From Enterococcus mundtii (GTDB lineage Bacteria; Bacillota; Bacilli; Lactobacillales; Enterococcaceae): a stretch of 64,000 bases of DNA. The position numbers and the translations under genes are program-made. Positions within the stretch are counted from its first letter, which is position 1. Every line of letters begins with the position of its first letter. Shown piece after piece: positions 28,972-38,149 of this stretch. Below the pieces are notes generated by a model, which worked only from the letters and a program-made list of their open reading frames with translations, ran no database searches and had not been told where the DNA came from. The stretch covers positions 532,001-596,000 of the forward strand of contig NZ_CP025473.1 in NCBI RefSeq assembly GCF_003957375.1, in the 5' to 3' direction.

Positions 28972-31900
28972 ATGAAAAGAAATACAATTAGACGAATCAT
29001 TGGGAAGTTATTGTTGATCATGGTTTTACTTTTACCCAATCTCCCGTTTCAACTAACCTATGCACATGATTATTCAAGTTCTTCTGATAATCATGAAGTA
29101 ACAGTGACTTCAGAATATCCAGAAAAGCCAGGTGATTCTGAATTAAATTCCTTACACGAAGAGTCGAATCAAGAAGCAAACGATTCAATATCCGTTCAAC
29201 AAATTAGTGATAGCCCAGAGGCAAAATCAAGTACGGAGAGTAAAGTACTTACAGATCAAGGTGTATGGGGGACCGTTCCATGGTCTTATTATGAAGATGG
29301 AGTAGGAACAATTGTATTAGGTGGAGGAACAGCAGGCTCAGCAAGGGAGGCGCCATGGCGATCGTATTTTCAAATCAGCAAAATAATTTTTGAAGATCAA
29401 GTGATTTTACCTAGTGACTCATCGGGTATGTTTAGGAGTTTGACTTTTTTAGAATCCATAGAGAATGCAGATAAACTCGATGTTTCTAACGTTACGAATA
29501 TGGAAAGTATGTTTCAAGTTACATGGCGGTTAAGAGAAATAGATGTTAGTAATTGGGATACGTCAAATGTGACGAATATGCGACTCATGTTTGGAAATTT
29601 GGCTGCCACACCTGCTTCATTTACTACGTTAGACCTTACCTCATGGGATACATCAAGTGTTACGAATATGAGTCAAATGTTTATGAACGCTCAAAGCCTT
29701 ACCACCTTAGATCTAAGAGGATGGGATACATCAAATGTCACAGATATGAGTGATATGTTTTTTCAAGCCAATAGTCTTACTACGTTAGATTTAGGAACAT
29801 GGAATACATCAAAGGTTACAAATATGAGCCGAATGTTTCATTTAGCCCGATCTCTCACACAATTAAATCTTAGTTCATGGGATACTTCCAGTGTCACGAA
29901 TATGAGTCAGATGTTTAGTAATACTAATTTAAAATCATTGACACTCGGAGAAAAAAGCTTTTTTTCTGCTGCTACTCAGCTTCCAGCGATTCAACAAATA
30001 GACGGTTATACTGGTGGATGGAAGTTGGAACCAGGTACAGAAAATCTTGGGATCAGGTATGCCAGTTCGAGTGAATTCATGACAAATTATGATGGCCGTT
30101 TTCCAGGTACGTATACATGGGAAACCTTTGGCATGTGGGGCACTGTTCCGTGGATCTATGATGGTATTTTGGAGACAATCACATTATATGGTGGAGAAGC
30201 TGGCGCAGTAGCAGATGCTCCATGGAAAGTATATTCCTCTGTAAAAGAAATTATAGTTGAAGACACGGTGGTCTTACCCGAGATATCATCTAGGTTATTC
30301 AGCGGATTGACAAATTTAGAAGTGATAGAAAATGCTGGGAATTTGGACGTTTCAAATGTAACAATGATGGATCTTATGTTTGCACGTGCAAACTCTTTAA
30401 AAAAAGTAGATGTCAGCAATTGGAATACTTCACGTGTCACAACTATGGTTTTTATGTTCAATCAAGCAAGCTCATTACAGGCTTTAGATGTTAGCCAATG
30501 GGATACTTCTCTAGTAACAAGCATGGGTGCTATGTTTCAAGAAGCACGTGAACTTAAAGAATTAGACGTCAGCAACTGGAACACATCCCAGGTAAGGAAT
30601 ATAAGCTTTATGTTTTTCAATGCTAGGTCCTTAACAGAACTAGATATGAATAAATGGGATACTTACCAAGTAACTAATATGAACAATATGTTTACTGGAA
30701 CAAATAATTTGAAGAGGATAAGCCTAGGTGAAAAATCAATTTTTGATTCTTCAGTCAATTTGCCAAATAGACGACAAGATAACCTATACACGGGTAGATG
30801 GGTCTTAGAAGAAAGTTTAACTAGTGGATCTGGGGTTATAGCATTTGAGAATTCAACCGACTTTATGACTAATTATGACGGCTCCAATCCAGGTACGTAT
30901 ATCTGGGAACCAGTTCCACCTGAACAACTCATTGCCAAATTTGACCCTGTGAGTGATCAATCTGTAGCGATTCACGGTCATGCCACAGAATCAGTTGACC
31001 ATTTGACGATTACCTATAAAAATACAGAAGGAAGTACAGTGGTTCTTGAAAAAGATTCTCCTCGCATCCTCTGGGGAGATTATCAGGATTCCCAGGAGAA
31101 GGTTCGCTCGTTCCAAATCAATTTGGCAGAAAATGAACGGCTTGAAACGGGGTCAACGGTCGAAATCAAACTGTCCAAACCTTCAGGAGACACAACTGGT
31201 GATGTAGCTGAAGAGCAAACAGTTATCAAAGGGATTGATTATCGGAGCAATAACTTTACGTTAGATCGTTCTAAGCTCAATGAGTTAGCTACTGTCGAAG
31301 AATTACATGCGCTTATTCTTCAAGAAAGTCGTGCACAAGCAAAAAATATCTTATCTGAAGAAGACATGACCAATGATTTTCGCATCGTTGAGACCGATCT
31401 TTCGTTAGATAGCGAAGAAGACGGAAGCTATTACGCTATTCTTGAAGTCGGCAATAAAGCGTATCAAATGACGATTGGTATCGATCTGACATCGAAAGTT
31501 GAACATTTGCGGGTAACGATCCCTGTCAAAATGGTTTTTGAATCATTGTATGACGAAGAAGAGTCAAAACGTCAGTTTGAGAGCCAAACCTATGAGATCC
31601 ACAACCAATCTTCGGTAGCTGTCGATACGTATATCAATCAAGTTGCGATTGATGATTCTGCTGGAATCGTTCTTTTGAAGGAAGGGGAAGATCCACTGGA
31701 TTATGCAGAAAGTGCAGTGGAAGATCCTAGTTATGAGGATATTACGAAGCCATTGTTGCGCTTGAATCTCCAAACGCAAGAGACTAAAAAACAGTTATAC
31801 GCAACGATGCCAGAGCAACATCTGATTCGTTTATCCCAAGGAGATCGTACACCCCTTTCCTTATCGGGAGAATTTTATGGGGATTATCCACGGTGGGTTG

Positions 31901-31989
31901 ATAACCCTGATATTGAGCAAGGAGGCTATTACGAGCACATGCTCGTGCCTAATTACCGAATCGTGTTGCGATTCGTCCCACGAACTTAA
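28972..31989 (+). CDS. Giant secreted BspA-type (DUF285) leucine-rich repeat surface protein
   Basis: A 1005-aa secreted protein. Signal peptide at 1-32 (KLLLIMVLLLPNLPF, cleaved near AHD). Two tandem modules of about 290 residues follow, each opening with WGTVPW (residues 99 and about 389) and a GG.AG...APW turn. Each continues into DUF285 repeats of the type LDVSNWDTSNVTNM. A linker domain (about 655-830) follows. The C-terminal beta-rich domain (about 843-1005) contains LRVTIP, YEIHNQSSVAVD and NYRIVLRFVP, and resembles the C-terminus of the protein at 32566. There is no LPXTG or membrane anchor, so attachment must be by partners. First gene of operon A, after an AGGAGGAG site. Confidence 0.85.
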   Translation: MKRNTIRRIIGKLLLIMVLLLPNLPFQLTYAHDYSSSSDNHEVTVTSEYPEKPGDSELNSLHEESNQEANDSISVQQISDSPEAKSSTESKVLTDQGVWGTVPWSYYEDGVGTIVLGGGTAGSAREAPWRSYFQISKIIFEDQVILPSDSSGMFRSLTFLESIENADKLDVSNVTNMESMFQVTWRLREIDVSNWDTSNVTNMRLMFGNLAATPASFTTLDLTSWDTSSVTNMSQMFMNAQSLTTLDLRGWDTSNVTDMSDMFFQANSLTTLDLGTWNTSKVTNMSRMFHLARSLTQLNLSSWDTSSVTNMSQMFSNTNLKSLTLGEKSFFSAATQLPAIQQIDGYTGGWKLEPGTENLGIRYASSSEFMTNYDGRFPGTYTWETFGMWGTVPWIYDGILETITLYGGEAGAVADAPWKVYSSVKEIIVEDTVVLPEISSRLFSGLTNLEVIENAGNLDVSNVTMMDLMFARANSLKKVDVSNWNTSRVTTMVFMFNQASSLQALDVSQWDTSLVTSMGAMFQEARELKELDVSNWNTSQVRNISFMFFNARSLTELDMNKWDTYQVTNMNNMFTGTNNLKRISLGEKSIFDSSVNLPNRRQDNLYTGRWVLEESLTSGSGVIAFENSTDFMTNYDGSNPGTYIWEPVPPEQLIAKFDPVSDQSVAIHGHATESVDHLTITYKNTEGSTVVLEKDSPRILWGDYQDSQEKVRSFQINLAENERLETGSTVEIKLSKPSGDTTGDVAEEQTVIKGIDYRSNNFTLDRSKLNELATVEELHALILQESRAQAKNILSEEDMTNDFRIVETDLSLDSEEDGSYYAILEVGNKAYQMTIGIDLTSKVEHLRVTIPVKMVFESLYDEEESKRQFESQTYEIHNQSSVAVDTYINQVAIDDSAGIVLLKEGEDPLDYAESAVEDPSYEDITKPLLRLNLQTQETKKQLYATMPEQHLIRLSQGDRTPLSLSGEFYGDYPRWVDNPDIEQGGYYEHMLVPNYRIVLRFVPRT

Positions 31990-32021
31990 AGAAAAAAATA
32001 GTTAACAAGGAGGTGAAGCCA

Positions 32022-32540
32022 TTGGAGGAAATGAACCAAGCACAAAATAAAAATAAGCGTAAATGGCTCTTGTGGTTTTTGCTATTTTCGTTGATTGCCG
32101 GTGGTCTCGCCTATTATTTTAATCAACCAAAAGATCACGTTCCATTGGTCAGTGCGGATCTTTTACCAGCGGTCGGCGATGCCTCTGATCAGGAATTGGC
32201 GGATCGAGCGCAAGAAGTAGCTGATGCTAATTATTTTACATTACAAATCAATCCAGAAGCCGTCTTTGAGAACGGACAGAGTGAAGGATCGATCGAGATC
32301 GTCAATCCTGGGACGAATGTTTATCCGATCGCAGTAGATATTTCTTTAATGTCTAGTGACGAGCTGATTTATTCTTCTGGTGCCATCTATCCGAACCAAT
32401 TCGTAGAAAATGTAAAATTGGAAAAACAACTAGCTAAAGGGGAGTATCCCGCTAAAGCCACCGTTAATATTTATGACCCTGAAACAAAAGAAAAACAAGG
32501 GGTCACTGAAGCGGAAATAATGATTATTGTTAAAAACTAA
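32022..32540 (+). CDS. Membrane-anchored extracellular beta-rich protein of operon A
   Basis: A protein of about 172 aa with a basic N-terminus, one membrane helix (WLLWFLLFSLIAGGLAYYF) and an extracellular domain rich in predicted strands (ANYFTLQINPEAVFENGQSE, IEIVNPGTNVYPIAVDISL). The domain resembles an Ig-like fold, as does the DUF916 part of WxL-interacting proteins, though with an N-terminal rather than C-terminal membrane anchor. The start is uncertain. TTG 32022 is 8 nt from AAGGAGG; ATG 32031 is close to a second GGAGG; GTG 32013 overlaps the first. It lies 32 nt after the BspA gene. Function inferred only from context. Confidence 0.7.
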   Translation: MEEMNQAQNKNKRKWLLWFLLFSLIAGGLAYYFNQPKDHVPLVSADLLPAVGDASDQELADRAQEVADANYFTLQINPEAVFENGQSEGSIEIVNPGTNVYPIAVDISLMSSDELIYSSGAIYPNQFVENVKLEKQLAKGEYPAKATVNIYDPETKEKQGVTEAEIMIIVKN

Positions 32541-32565
32541 AATAAAAGAAAATGAGGGAATTTAG

Positions 32566-33147
32566 ATGAAAAAAATAGTAGCAGCACTTTTGAGTACAGC
32601 AACAATCGTAGGGATCATGGTAACTGGGACAATCGCAGGTGCAGAGCAAGTGATTGATGGACGTGAAGGCGAGACGTCAGGAGACGTGACTGTACGGGGA
32701 ATCATCGGTGAGTTTGATAATACGACACCTGGTCCAAATCCTGAGGAATTGGATCAATGGATCAATGTGACGATTCCGACAAACGCCTTGTTTTACACAA
32801 CCAAAGCCTCAAATCATACGACAATCACATCACCCGAACATACGATTACAAACAACTCTGCAGTTGGTGTGATTGCTTCAGTTTCTGACGTAGAGACGCC
32901 AGTGAATATGAAAGAAGTAGATTTATTGAGCATAAATACGGTGGGGATACCGAATGTGACGACAATTGATTTGTTTGAAGATGGCGAACCAACGATAACG
33001 GCATCAGAACTTTTCAGACTTCAAGGAAATGCCGGAGTGAATGAAGGGAAATTTAGATTCACTGGTAAAGCAACACCCGTGAATGCTTCAGCGGAATTAA
33101 ATCCCACGTTTAAATTAGTTTTGAATTTCTCACCTAACGTAGCATAA
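32566..33147 (+). CDS. Small secreted protein of operon A, WxL-like but without WxL motifs
   Basis: A 193-aa protein with a signal peptide (about 1-26, cleaved near IAGA-EQ). A short N-terminal segment DVTVRGIIGEFDNTTPGP is followed by a beta-rich domain: INVTIPTNALFYTT, HTITNNSAVGVIASV, and the closing strand TFKLVLNFSPNVA. The last domain parallels the C-terminus of the giant protein at 28972 (VTIP..., HNQSSVAVD, RIVLRFVP). Size and position match small WxL proteins, but no W-x-L is present. A good ribosome-binding site (GAGGG) precedes the ATG. I do not know a named family for it. Confidence 0.7.
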   Translation: MKKIVAALLSTATIVGIMVTGTIAGAEQVIDGREGETSGDVTVRGIIGEFDNTTPGPNPEELDQWINVTIPTNALFYTTKASNHTTITSPEHTITNNSAVGVIASVSDVETPVNMKEVDLLSINTVGIPNVTTIDLFEDGEPTITASELFRLQGNAGVNEGKFRFTGKATPVNASAELNPTFKLVLNFSPNVA

Positions 33148-33188
33148 AAAAGAATCACTGAAATCCCAGAAAAGAAGGGATAAATCAA

Positions 33189-33539
33189 ATGAAAAAAAAA
33201 ATGAAGTTGTTTTATATTCTGAGTCTTCTCCTTGTTATCTCGAACGGTTTGCGGACTAAAGTCGTCGTCGCAGATACGACAATGGGACAAATAACTGTTA
33301 CTGGACGAATCGGGGAAGGTGCTAGTACAAAAGAAAAAGATGCAGTGATCAATGGATCACATGGAAACGAGGACAAAACCCATACCCTTGTTGCAGATAT
33401 TTCCCAACTAAAACAAGGGAATCTGCCAAAGACAAATGCTTTGAGTGGTTACCGTTTCTTGTGGCTGGGCTACTTGCTTGTGACAGGGTGGCTTGTTATT
33501 TCAACTAGAAAGAATTATCGCTCAGGTAACAAGCGTTGA
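33189..33539 (+). CDS. Small LPXTG-type (LPKTN) surface protein of operon A
   Basis: A 116-aa protein. The signal peptide (about 1-29) is followed by a mature segment starting TTMGQITVTGRIGEG and a short polar stretch. A sorting signal follows: LPKTN, a hydrophobic helix (FLWLGYLLVTGWLVI) and a basic tail (STRKNYRSGNKR). The motif is a sortase substrate variant with Asn for Gly. Small LPXTG proteins of this size are regular partners in WxL loci. The TVTGRIGEG segment resembles TVRGIIGEF of the preceding secreted protein. Last gene of operon A. Confidence 0.8.
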   Translation: MKKKMKLFYILSLLLVISNGLRTKVVVADTTMGQITVTGRIGEGASTKEKDAVINGSHGNEDKTHTLVADISQLKQGNLPKTNALSGYRFLWLGYLLVTGWLVISTRKNYRSGNKR

Positions 33540-33576
33540 AAAAAGAGTAGTAATTAAAAGTAAAACAATAAAGAAG

Positions 33577-33629
33577 AAACAAACCAATAGGACTCCGGAA
33601 TTGAAAGGAGCCTGTTGGTTTGTTTGTTT
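33577..33629 (+). terminator. Terminator of surface operon A
   Basis: AAACAAACCAATAGG..CTCC (33577-33596) pairs with GGAG.CCTGTTGGTTTGTTT (33607-33626). The outer T-rich strand follows. A long stem with minor mismatches. Confidence 0.7.
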
Positions 33630-33768
33630 CATAGTGGACGTATGTGCGGAATGAGAATATTTGCTAGTTGTAGCAACAGAAAAATTCTTGTTTTGCAGAA
33701 AAAATATTTTTGATATTCTATTTTGTTTTCAGGTATGATCGCTTTATAAAAAGGAAGGGATGTTAGAT

Positions 33769-34914
33769 ATGAAAAAAATTATGCAGATCCATTTGGTGTT
33801 TTTTTTAGGAGGAATAATGGGCTTACTCTTTGGATGTTCAACAACGAGTGGGGCGACAATGCAAGATTTTCAAACAAATCTTGCGATTGGAGTGGAGGAA
33901 CCGGTCAATGGAATTTTGCTGGAAGATGGTGAGTCATTAGCTGATCATGTCCATCATTTTGTCAGTGAAGATGGTGCATATTATGTCGTAAATAAGGACA
34001 ACCGTACAACAGCGGAGGTAAGAACGTGGCACCAATTTCGAAATGCAATCAACAATCAAAATGTTAGCGTTATCAACGTTGTGGCTAGCTTCAATACGAC
34101 CTTTCATTCCTTGGATACAGTTGATCGTCCCTTGAACATCAATTTTATCAATGCCGCTTGTATAGATTTAGAAAATGATCATGCGCTCAAACTGGCAAAG
34201 CATTCGGCTTTAGAAATCACAGCGAACGCCAAGTCTCCTATATTTATTAGTAAAAATCAATTACAGCAACCGTTTATCCAAAGTTCTTATGGGAGTGCCA
34301 TTCGTTTAAAAGGAGAAGTTGTCATTGGAGATGGCTCAACCGAGGTGAGAGAGCAGCCTTTTATTCGAACAGAAGGATTGATCGAGGTTTCCTCTGGCGC
34401 TAAAGTAAGGATACATGAAGCAGTGGAAGCAAATGACTTGTTTGTGATCAACTATGGTCATTTAGAATTACATGCGCATGAAGTCACTCCTTTGAAAATG
34501 GGAATCAATGGGACGATCACAGTGAGCGAATTTTCTTCGTTAAAAGTGATACATGGTGGGAGACACTCAGTGATCCAAATGACTGGTGGTGAGATTTTTT
34601 TTGACAATCCATACAGTATACATCTAAAACAGACTGGCTTCGGTGGACTTGTCGCACCTTTGATCGATACTTCTGCTGTACTCATAGAAATCAATGCCGT
34701 GAGAAATGCCTTTTGGGAGGATTATAATCTAAGTTTTCATCCCACCCATGTTTGGAATAGTCAATTACAGGCACGACTTGGTGGGCCACATGGTTCGCAA
34801 GTTCTTCGTTCTAATTTAGTTAGTTTTGAAAAACATTTTTTAGGATTTGGTTCCTATCGGGAATACACTGCTGGAGTGGATATGCCATTATTTCCTGATA
34901 CATTTCCAGAGTAG
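33769..34914 (+). CDS. Putative lipoprotein with pectate-lyase-like (beta-helix) adhesive domain
   Basis: A 381-aa protein. The N-terminus ends in a lipobox (GLLFGCSTTS), so it is probably lipid-anchored. The mature part shows the beta-helix start seen in giant WxL adhesins: FRNAINNQNVSVINV, then DRPLNINFIN, with later repeats QPFIRTEGLIEV and EFSSLKVIHGG, and the conserved end GFGSYREYTAG...FPDTFP. It is a paralogue of the next gene. ATG 33769 fits AAGGAAGG; ATG 33760 is too close to it. No WxL motif. The role is probably surface binding, inferred from domain type. Confidence 0.72.
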   Translation: MKKIMQIHLVFFLGGIMGLLFGCSTTSGATMQDFQTNLAIGVEEPVNGILLEDGESLADHVHHFVSEDGAYYVVNKDNRTTAEVRTWHQFRNAINNQNVSVINVVASFNTTFHSLDTVDRPLNINFINAACIDLENDHALKLAKHSALEITANAKSPIFISKNQLQQPFIQSSYGSAIRLKGEVVIGDGSTEVREQPFIRTEGLIEVSSGAKVRIHEAVEANDLFVINYGHLELHAHEVTPLKMGINGTITVSEFSSLKVIHGGRHSVIQMTGGEIFFDNPYSIHLKQTGFGGLVAPLIDTSAVLIEINAVRNAFWEDYNLSFHPTHVWNSQLQARLGGPHGSQVLRSNLVSFEKHFLGFGSYREYTAGVDMPLFPDTFPE

Positions 34915-35038
34915 CAAAAGCTAGTGAAGAATCTTGAAAGAATCAATTGAAAAATTTCGTATAGTCCCGAAAAAACACTTTTGATTCAATGTGAGTTCTT
35001 CGTTAATCTTAAACTATCAAATGAATGGAGGAAAGAAA

Positions 35039-36205
35039 ATGAAACGAATGACTCTGATGAGCACCTTATTATTAAGTGGTATGTTCCTTACTGCCCCTTT
35101 GTCAGTGACAACTGTCGAAGCGAGTGAAGTCGTACCAGAAACGCAATCCCTAACAGAAGACGGAGATGTCCCTGGTATTCATCTGAAAGACGGAGAAACG
35201 TTATCGATGTACGGGGAAACAATGACAAATGACGAGGAAGTAGAACTCTTTGTAGATGGTCGAAGTAATCACCAAACTGCATCTGTTAATTCGTGGTCCG
35301 GATTTAGAAGTGCCATCAATAATAACAATGTTTCAGTGATCAATGTCACGTCAAGTTTCAATAGCGGTTTAAAAAATCTGAATACAGTCAATCGAACGGT
35401 GACAATCAATTTTATCAATAATTCGACTATCAATATGAATAACAATCATTCCCTACGTGTAGGGTATGGTGGACATGTTCATTTTACCTCTAACTCGAAT
35501 CGACCAATTATTACCAACGGAAACCAAGTTAGACAACCATTTGTGCAAGGTGTCTCTGGTTCAACAGTAAGTTTTTCTGGGAATTCGGTGGTTGTTGGTA
35601 ATGAACAAACGAGACAGAGGCAACAACCCTTTATTCGAACAGATGGTTTAATCCAAATCGACTCTGGCTCCCAAGTAATCATGAATGAAGCCATCGTGGC
35701 GAATCAATTGAATGTGATTAATAACGGTAGTTTAACAGTCAATTCAAACTATTTGTCTCCTGTACAAATTTCAACAAATGGCCGAATGTATGTTGGAGAG
35801 TTCTCAACCTTTAAAGCAGATCACAATGGTCTTGAGCCAGTAGTAAAAGTTCTTGGTTCTGGCCACTTATTGATTGATAATCCTTATCAACTCCATTTAA
35901 GACAAACAGGTTCTGGGGCTCTGTCTAGCCCATTAATCCACACATTAGGAACAAATATCCAAGTCAATGCCGTTCGTAATGCTTTCTGGGCAAATAATAA
36001 TTTTGGGCCATCACCTACTCATGCTTGGACTGCTCATTTACAAACGCAATTAAGTGGAGCCAACGGAAATCAAATCATTTCTTCGAACATCAATAGCTTT
36101 ACACAGAATTTCTTAGGATTCAATGGCTATCGAGAATATACTGCTGGAACTGGAAGTCAGGCATATCCAGATACTTTCCCACCGACTGAATCGATGAATG
36201 ACTAA
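35039..36205 (+). CDS. Secreted pectate-lyase-like (beta-helix) protein, paralogue of 33769
   Basis: A 388-aa protein with an ordinary signal peptide (about 1-29, cleaved near VEAS) and no lipobox Cys, LPXTG, WxL or membrane tail. It matches the upstream lipoprotein along its whole length (FRSAINNNNVSVINV, QQPFIRTDGLIQI, NAVRNAFW, GFNGYREYTAG, YPDTFPP). ATG 35039 follows GGAGGAAAG. An internal gap of 124 nt separates the paralogues, so it may have its own promoter. How it is held at the surface is not evident. Confidence 0.78.
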   Translation: MKRMTLMSTLLLSGMFLTAPLSVTTVEASEVVPETQSLTEDGDVPGIHLKDGETLSMYGETMTNDEEVELFVDGRSNHQTASVNSWSGFRSAINNNNVSVINVTSSFNSGLKNLNTVNRTVTINFINNSTINMNNNHSLRVGYGGHVHFTSNSNRPIITNGNQVRQPFVQGVSGSTVSFSGNSVVVGNEQTRQRQQPFIRTDGLIQIDSGSQVIMNEAIVANQLNVINNGSLTVNSNYLSPVQISTNGRMYVGEFSTFKADHNGLEPVVKVLGSGHLLIDNPYQLHLRQTGSGALSSPLIHTLGTNIQVNAVRNAFWANNNFGPSPTHAWTAHLQTQLSGANGNQIISSNINSFTQNFLGFNGYREYTAGTGSQAYPDTFPPTESMND

Positions 36206-36220
36206 AATTATCATAATCTT

Positions 36221-36258
36221 TCTCCCTCAAAAGTTGTATCAATTTGGGGGAGTTTTTT
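36221..36258 (+). terminator. Terminator after the beta-helix paralogue
   Basis: CTCCCTCAAA pairs with TTTGGGGGAG, followed by TTTTTT. It closes the 33.8-36.2 kb segment. Confidence 0.8.
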
Positions 36259-36469
36259 CTATCTGAACGATCGTATATCTTATAAAATAGCCATTCCATT
36301 GTTTTTTTAACAGAATAAAATGATAGGAAAGGGGATGTAAGTAAATATCTGAGCAAGGGATGATTATGATAAATGAGATTAAGGAATCATCATGCGTTGA
36401 GATCAACCATCAATAGAATAAACTCAAAGAAGAGGCGTTTGAAAAAGTTAAGCATATGTTTGGAATAGA
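36259..36469. other. Short gap with possible coding remnant
   Basis: A frame from ATG 36369 reads MINEIKESSCVEINHQ, then a stop, then NKLKEEAFEKVKHMFGIDHS before entering the opposite-strand Mga gene. The composition looks protein-like but no family is recognised. Confidence 0.25.
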
Positions 36470-37987
36470 TCATTCATACAAGTATGAAGAAAAATTGGTT
36501 TTGTCGGCTAAGAAATATTGATTAGTGATTTTTGGATTGATCTTTTCAAGTAAACGATTCCAATCGGAAGCAGAAGGAATTGATCGAAAGAGAATACATT
36601 CTGCTTCCGATTGGAATTCTTCTACATGTTCAGGATAATTAGTAATCAAAATATCTATTTTATTTTCAATAAGATACTTCTTATTCACTTCACTAGCATT
36701 TGGATAGAATACACAGTGATCGTCCATTAAATAGTTATTTGATGTTGCTTCAATGAATTGAATGATATGATTATTGCCTTCGAAAATAAAGGCAATATTT
36801 TTTTTGTTTTTCCAATATCGCTCTCTGATGGTTTCAATATGTAGTACGAGGCTACAAGAGAAATCAACTAAAAATTCATCAGAGTAGAGTGAGTGATAGT
36901 TCTTATTACTTTCAAGAAATTTTTGGTACATGTGACACTCATAGGGAAACATTTTTTGAATAAATCGATTGATATCCTGCGTATTCCGGTTAGCAGATAT
37001 ACAAAGGTATTCTTTCAGCTTCGCCGTAATAAAAAAAGCTTCTAAAAAAATCAAAGTAATTGTTTTATTTTCATAGCTACTATCTAGGATATTAAGAAAT
37101 TCTTCAGCAAGAAGTTTGCTTTCTGGCCATTGATTGTAAGTGAAACAAAATTGTTTTTCAACAGTGATATCACTCATTTTTCTTTGTGAGATGATGCAGC
37201 AAAATAAGAAAATCAATTCATCGTCAGGCAAACGAATGTCGTAAAATTTTTCGATAACGTCATTTATTTTTTTAAAATGGACTTGTTGCATACGATCATT
37301 TAAAGCATTACGTAACTGGTTATTTACTTTAACCGTATTTCCCTGCATGAATCGTTCAACCGAGATATAAAGTAAGTAAGTGTATAAGAAAAATGAGGTA
37401 TTTCGGTAGCAGTCATTCTTAAATAGAGAACCGATCTCATTCACTGTTTGTTGTGCGGAAATGGAAGGAAAGACGGTGTGAGGAGTAATTTCAGATTCAT
37501 AAAAGAACGTACAAAAAAAATGGCGTTTGTCCGCTTCTTGTCCAATGATATTTACGGGATCATACGTGATGTCCAAATCAAAATAAACTAACTGTGATTG
37601 GATCTTTTTGAGGTATTTCAAGAGTGTCGTTTTAGAGAGATGTAATTGATCGGACCAATCGTCAAGGGTATATAATTCAGCAAAAAAAATTTTCTCAAGG
37701 ATTAAAAAAAGTGGCTCGTCTATAAGTAAAGCAGTTTTTTTCTCTTCGTAAGTGACTAATTTTAGTTGTTTGAATACATACCCCTGATGGGTAGATTCAA
37801 TCGTGATCGAATCCTCAAAATAATCTCGGATCTGACAGATATCTTTACCGATTGTTCTAGAAGTGCTCTCCGTAAGTATTGCTAAGTCATTCGCGTTGCA
37901 ACAAGTATTCTTTTCAAATTCATTGAGGATCTGAAGCCATCGTATCAGGGGTTTATTGGTGATGAAATTCAGTTGGAATGTTTTCAA
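36470..37987 (-). CDS. Mga-like transcriptional regulator 2
   Basis: About 505 aa, homologous to the regulators at 27229 and 45724: LKTFQLNFITNKPLIRWLQI at the N-terminus, then a helix-turn-helix (CNANDLAILTESTSRTIGKD), a second DNA-binding segment (QLHLSKTTLLKYLKKIQ) and a C-terminal EIIB-like domain (IDILITNYPEHV; ASDWNRLLEKINP). By analogy with its paralogues the start is TTG 37987 (TTG AAA), behind GAGAGGTGGGT; a GTG at 37996 falls inside that site. It is divergent from the WxL operon B at 38253, which it probably activates. Confidence 0.88.
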   Translation of the reverse strand: MKTFQLNFITNKPLIRWLQILNEFEKNTCCNANDLAILTESTSRTIGKDICQIRDYFEDSITIESTHQGYVFKQLKLVTYEEKKTALLIDEPLFLILEKIFFAELYTLDDWSDQLHLSKTTLLKYLKKIQSQLVYFDLDITYDPVNIIGQEADKRHFFCTFFYESEITPHTVFPSISAQQTVNEIGSLFKNDCYRNTSFFLYTYLLYISVERFMQGNTVKVNNQLRNALNDRMQQVHFKKINDVIEKFYDIRLPDDELIFLFCCIISQRKMSDITVEKQFCFTYNQWPESKLLAEEFLNILDSSYENKTITLIFLEAFFITAKLKEYLCISANRNTQDINRFIQKMFPYECHMYQKFLESNKNYHSLYSDEFLVDFSCSLVLHIETIRERYWKNKKNIAFIFEGNNHIIQFIEATSNNYLMDDHCVFYPNASEVNKKYLIENKIDILITNYPEHVEEFQSEAECILFRSIPSASDWNRLLEKINPKITNQYFLADKTNFSSYLYE

Positions 37988-38149
37988 TGTACCCACCTCT
38001 CATAGATCAGTTTAGTTTAGGGAAGTTGATTCTTTATTTTAGGTGTAGCTAATTTTAATTAAATTATATCTATTAAGTATAATTAGTAAATAGTAATAAT
38101 TTCAGAGTATGGTGAAAAACGCTAATTGCTAAGGATGACGTGTGTTGTT

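Noticed and set aside
29460-30720. CRISPR or DNA tandem repeat array
   Set aside because: The periodic similarity is protein-level DUF285 leucine-rich repeats in one long frame, with poor DNA identity between units.
36120-36356. Minus-strand 78-aa frame
   Set aside because: It overlaps the end of the beta-helix gene and a terminator, with no good ribosome-binding site or domain.
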